From Paraburkholderia translucens (GTDB lineage Bacteria > Pseudomonadota > Gammaproteobacteria > Burkholderiales > Burkholderiaceae), in contig NZ_JAJITC010000006.1 of assembly GCF_020881035.1 (NCBI RefSeq), forward strand, positions 393,061 to 457,060: DNA of 64,000 nt, given 5' to 3'. The notes beneath the pieces are model-generated. The model was not told the DNA's origin and ran no database searches. It saw only the letters and a program-made list of their open reading frames with translations. Shown here piece by piece: positions 61,211-64,000 of the stretch (within the stretch, counting starts at the first letter, position 1; each line of letters begins with the position of its first letter). The position numbers and the translations under genes were made by a program.

Positions 61211-61510
61211 ATGGCCTCTTACAAACAGTTGACTGCGCAACTCGAAAAACTCCACAAAGAAGTCGCAGCGGCACGGGAGAAAGAAGTCGCGCAAGCTATC
61301 GCCGAAATCAAGCAGAAGATCGCCGAATACGATCTGACCGCCGAAGAGCTCGGATTGGCGAGCGCCTTGCCAAAGCCGCGCCGCAAGTCGGCATCGGCGT
61401 CGGTTGCCAAGTACCGCAATCCTAAGACCGGCGAAACATGGAGCGGCCGCGGGCGTTCGCCGGGTTGGCTCGTCGGGAAGAATCGCGAGCGGTTTCTGAT
61501 CGAAAGTTGA
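61211..61510 (+). CDS. H-NS family nucleoid-associated protein
   Basis: The 99-aa protein has an N-terminal coiled-coil oligomerisation part (LTAQLEKLHKEVAAAREKEVAQAIAEIKQKIAEY) and a C-terminal DNA-binding domain with the minor-groove core (KYRNPKTGETWSGRGRSPGWL). It resembles BpH3/Bv3F-type H-NS proteins that silence AT-rich foreign DNA. The ATG at 61211 is used because the coil begins there; the open frame before it is not conserved. The next 719 bases (61511-62229) have no gene. Confidence 0.93.
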   Translation: MASYKQLTAQLEKLHKEVAAAREKEVAQAIAEIKQKIAEYDLTAEELGLASALPKPRRKSASASVAKYRNPKTGETWSGRGRSPGWLVGKNRERFLIES

Positions 61511-61587
61511 GCCTCGAAGTGCGCGGTCATGGGGCCGGCTTCTCTGAAGTGATGTGCCAATTGATTCGCTCCGCACCGTTGCACAGG

Positions 61588-61949
61588 TCCCGAAAACGCT
61601 CACCTTTGCGTGACGCGTGAGCCGGTCGGCCGTGATTCACCGGGGCATTCGAACCTCGCGGGATGCTTCGGTGAGCCAGGCTTTGTCGCATGACGCACCA
61701 CAGTGCGTAGGAATCGCGATCGCGGCGCACCGCTGCTCCGTTTACTCCAAGAACGCCCGCCAGCCCTTGCTGGCGGGCGTTTCCAGGCGTCGAGCCCGAT
61801 CGTGTTGGTCGCGGGTTCGACGCTTTACCGCCGTTCTCCCGAGCATCGCGTTTGCGGTTTGCCTGCCTTTGCTGGTGCGCGTATGCGTTTCGCGATCCTC
61901 ACCTTTGGACGCGAATCGGGATTCGCCGCCGCAAGTCCCGAAAACGCTC
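61588..61949 (+). repeat. Satellite iterons between H-NS and prfC
   Basis: Two identical TCCCGAAAACGCTCACC copies lie at 61588-61604 and 61933-61949. A degenerate CGCGATCCTCACC ends at 61900. They have the same orientation as the main origin field. The gap (61511-62229) has no gene I can support. Confidence 0.82.
61752..61781. terminator. Hairpin in the hns-prfC gap
   Basis: AACGCCCGCCAG and CTGGCGGGCGTT form a perfect 12-bp stem with a 6-base loop. The tail is only TTCC, so it may be a Rho-independent terminator of modest strength, probably for the H-NS transcript. Confidence 0.6.
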
Positions 61950-62229
61950 ACCTTTCACTGCGAGGATGCGCCGCGCCCCCCTTTCCCCCGGCCGCCTCGC
62001 CAGACGTGTATCATTCGCACCTTGCGCCGCTTTGTGCCAGCGATTCCCGCCTTGCCGAACGCTGGGTCGCGACCTGTTCGCCACCCGTATCCGGAGGCGA
62101 CGCCAACACCGGCCGATCCGGGCCCGCGCCCGACTTCCGCCGCCCGACGCCGCCGCGCCACGCGCGGCATACCGGCCGCCCAGGGCCGCCGGAAACCGCC
62201 CGAACCCCTTTCCGTGACCGCCAGACCCG

Positions 62230-63831
62230 ATGTCAGTCTCCGAACTCAAACGCCGCCGCACATTCGCGGTCATTTCCCACCCGGACGCGGGTAAAACCAC
62301 CCTCACCGAAAAACTGCTGCTGTTCTCGGGCGCGATCCAGATCGCCGGTACCGTGAAGGGCCGCAAGAGCAACCGCTACGCGACGTCCGACTGGATGGAG
62401 ATCGAAAAGCAGCGCGGCATTTCGGTCGCAAGCTCCGTGATGCAGTTCGAGTACGGCGATTGCGTGATCAATCTGCTCGACACGCCGGGCCACGAGGACT
62501 TCTCCGAGGACACCTATCGCGTGCTGACCGCGGTCGACGCCGCCGTGATGGTGATCGACGGCGCGAACGGTGTCGAAGCGCAAACGCTGAAGCTGCTCGA
62601 AGTCTGCCGCAGCCGCAAGACGCCGATCGTCACGTTCATCAACAAGCTCGACCGCGAAGTGCGCGAGCCGCTCGAACTGCTCGACGAAATCGAGCAACAC
62701 CTCGGCGTGTCGGCCGTGCCGTTCACCTGGCCGATCGGCATGGGCAAGGATTTTCAGGGCGTCTACGACGTCCAGCGCGATCAGGTGCGCGTATTCCGCG
62801 CCGGCCAGGATACGGCCGGTGGCGCGGTCGAAACGCTGCAGGCACTGAGCAATGAGGAAGGCGAGCGCCGTTTCGGTCACGCGTGGGTGCGTGCGAAGGA
62901 AGAGATCGACCTGATCAGCGGCGCGACGCCCGAGTTCGACCGCGAGCAGTTCCTCGCCGGCCAGCAGTCGCCGGTGCTGTTCGGCTCGGCGATCAACAAC
63001 TTCGGCGTGAAGGAAATTCTCGACGCGCTGGTCGACCTCGCGCCGCCGCCGTCGATGCGCATGACCGTGCAGCGTCCGGTGCAGCCGGAAGAGCCGAAGT
63101 TCACCGGCGTCGTGTTCAAGGTGCAGGCGAACATGGACCTCGCGCACCGCGACCGCGTCGCGTTCATCCGCGTGTGCTCGGGACGTTTCGAGCGCGGCAT
63201 GGCGGTGAAGGTCACACGTTCGAACAAGACGTTCCGCGCGAACAACGTGGTGACGTTCCTCTCGCAGCGCCGCGAGACGGTGAGCGAGGCGTATCCCGGC
63301 GACATCATCGGTATTCCGAATCACGGCACGCTAAGCCTCGGCGATACGCTGACCGAGGGCGAGCAGCTGCAGTTCGTCGGCCTGCCGTTCTTCGCACCGG
63401 AAATTTTCCAGACCGTCGAAGTGGTCGATCCGATGCGCGCGAAGCAGCTCGGCGAGGCGCTCAAGCAGCTGGGCGAGGAAGGCGCGATCCAGGTGTTCCG
63501 TCCCGAAGCGGGTGGTCTGATGATTCTCGGCGCGGTCGGGCAGCTCCAGTTCGAAGTGGTGTCGCACCGCCTGTCGACCGAATACAAAGTCGATGTTCGC
63601 ATGGCGCCGGCGCGCTACCGGCTGTCGCGCTGGGTAACCTGCGACGATGCGGCCGAACTGCGCCGCTTTACCGATTCATACTCGGCGCGGATCGCGCTCG
63701 ATGCGGCCGATGCGCCCACCTACCTGGCCTCGCACGTCTCGGAGATCGAAGTCGCGCAGAAGGCGTGGCCGAAGATCGTGTTCAACGAGTTGCGCGAGCA
63801 CTCGGGGGCGCCGTTCAGGAAGGCAATGTAG
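62230..63831 (+). CDS. prfC: Peptide chain release factor 3
   Basis: RF3 is a ribosomal GTPase that recycles RF1 and RF2 after termination. The 533-aa protein has G1 HPDAGKTT, G3 DTPGHEDFSEDT and G4 NKLDREV. The switch segment is SDWMEIEKQRGISVASSVMQF. The C-terminal RF3 domains end in FNELREHSGAPFRKAM. Its length is normal. The ATG at 62230 has no strong ribosome site. It is a housekeeping gene on the presumed second replicon. It has satellite iterons upstream and a long palindrome downstream. Confidence 0.97.
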   Translation: MSVSELKRRRTFAVISHPDAGKTTLTEKLLLFSGAIQIAGTVKGRKSNRYATSDWMEIEKQRGISVASSVMQFEYGDCVINLLDTPGHEDFSEDTYRVLTAVDAAVMVIDGANGVEAQTLKLLEVCRSRKTPIVTFINKLDREVREPLELLDEIEQHLGVSAVPFTWPIGMGKDFQGVYDVQRDQVRVFRAGQDTAGGAVETLQALSNEEGERRFGHAWVRAKEEIDLISGATPEFDREQFLAGQQSPVLFGSAINNFGVKEILDALVDLAPPPSMRMTVQRPVQPEEPKFTGVVFKVQANMDLAHRDRVAFIRVCSGRFERGMAVKVTRSNKTFRANNVVTFLSQRRETVSEAYPGDIIGIPNHGTLSLGDTLTEGEQLQFVGLPFFAPEIFQTVEVVDPMRAKQLGEALKQLGEEGAIQVFRPEAGGLMILGAVGQLQFEVVSHRLSTEYKVDVRMAPARYRLSRWVTCDDAAELRRFTDSYSARIALDAADAPTYLASHVSEIEVAQKAWPKIVFNELREHSGAPFRKAM

Positions 63832-63926
63832 AGCCGCAAGTCCGCTGATTTGGCAAAGAAAAAGCCGCGTCGATCGACAAGCCCATCGCTTAATCTGTTG
63901 ATAAGCGTGTTTTGATTCTGCAAAAT

Positions 63927-63957
63927 AGCCCCTGTTAGTCAATGACTTACAGGGGCT
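63927..63957. repeat. Long palindrome downstream of prfC
   Basis: AGCCCCTGTTAGTCA and TGACTTACAGGGGCT are 15-base arms with a single-base loop and one mismatch. No T run follows. Two direct copies of ATGTCGGGT (63963-63971 and 63990-63998) come next, up to the window edge. It could be a terminator of another type, a recombination site or the end of a mobile element that starts beyond the window. Confidence 0.5.
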
Positions 63958-64000
63958 TCTTCATGTCGGGTCTTCCTGACGCACCTGAAATGTCGGGTGC

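Noticed and set aside
61620..62220. Open frames between H-NS and prfC
   Set aside because: They run through iterons and the hairpin and have Arg/Pro-rich compositions without conserved features.

Overview
The window looks like Burkholderia sensu lato, most likely a Paraburkholderia. The evidence is high GC with strong GC3, a hopanoid cluster of Burkholderia type, H-NS, GntR and MFS genes of that group, and a secondary-chromosome replication and partition module. It appears to be the origin region of a second chromosome or chromid. parA and parB sit with four copies of a 16-bp palindrome built on TTTATGCGCATAAA (the Burkholderia chromosome-2 type parS), next to a Rep_3-type initiator gene, a long iteron field and an AT-rich stretch. 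The species was not determined.

Left arm (0.5-13.2 kb): hopanoid synthesis and transport. An IspH paralogue and the radical-SAM enzyme HpnH are on the plus strand. An MlaC/HpnM-like protein, the RND transporter HpnN and an MlaA-like lipoprotein follow. hpnD-hpnE-shc-hpnG form a tightly coupled minus-strand operon. hpnC is not present in the window. A low-GC remnant that looks like a type VI amidase effector/immunity pair, with the effector frameshifted in a TG repeat, interrupts the locus. From 13.4 to 18.2 kb there is a signalling block: response regulator, CheC and diguanylate cyclase in overlapping genes, then a large hybrid histidine kinase. From 18.4 to 23.4 kb there are mixed genes: a stress-type protein, an FMN reductase, an ECF sigma/anti-sigma pair, a sulfonate-binding protein and an ArsC-like protein.

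Origin module (23.5-32.1 kb): three parS sites, parA, a fourth parS on the parB ribosome-binding site, parB, and a convergent rep gene. Upstream of rep lie about 16 irregularly spaced 17-bp iterons, then five at a regular 22-23 bp spacing, then an AT-rich stretch. Beyond these are a KfrA-like coiled-coil protein with a C-terminal zinc ribbon, a tyrosine recombinase with several catalytic residues replaced, and a small unknown gene whose promoter carries a near-perfect LexA box.

Right arm (32.1-64 kb): threonine catabolism (kbl-tdh with a cupin regulator), YceI, TetR/DUF1348, an outer-membrane protein, an Nramp-like transporter with a possible leader peptide, and a BON protein. A GntR-controlled cluster follows (glyoxylate-type aminotransferase, MFS carrier, FAD/Fe-S oxidoreductase), then AraC/DMT, a secreted beta-propeller, a cNMP-domain flavoprotein, a DedA-rhodanese fusion, a serine beta-lactamase-type protein, H-NS and prfC. 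The most striking feature is that the origin iteron (consensus GGTGAGGNTTTTCGGGA) recurs in intergenic gaps throughout this arm, at 30.4, 38.0-38.3, 41.3-42.0, 51.8, 58.5 and 61.6-61.9 kb. I found no good copy on the left arm. This suggests a long-range initiator-binding or titration system.
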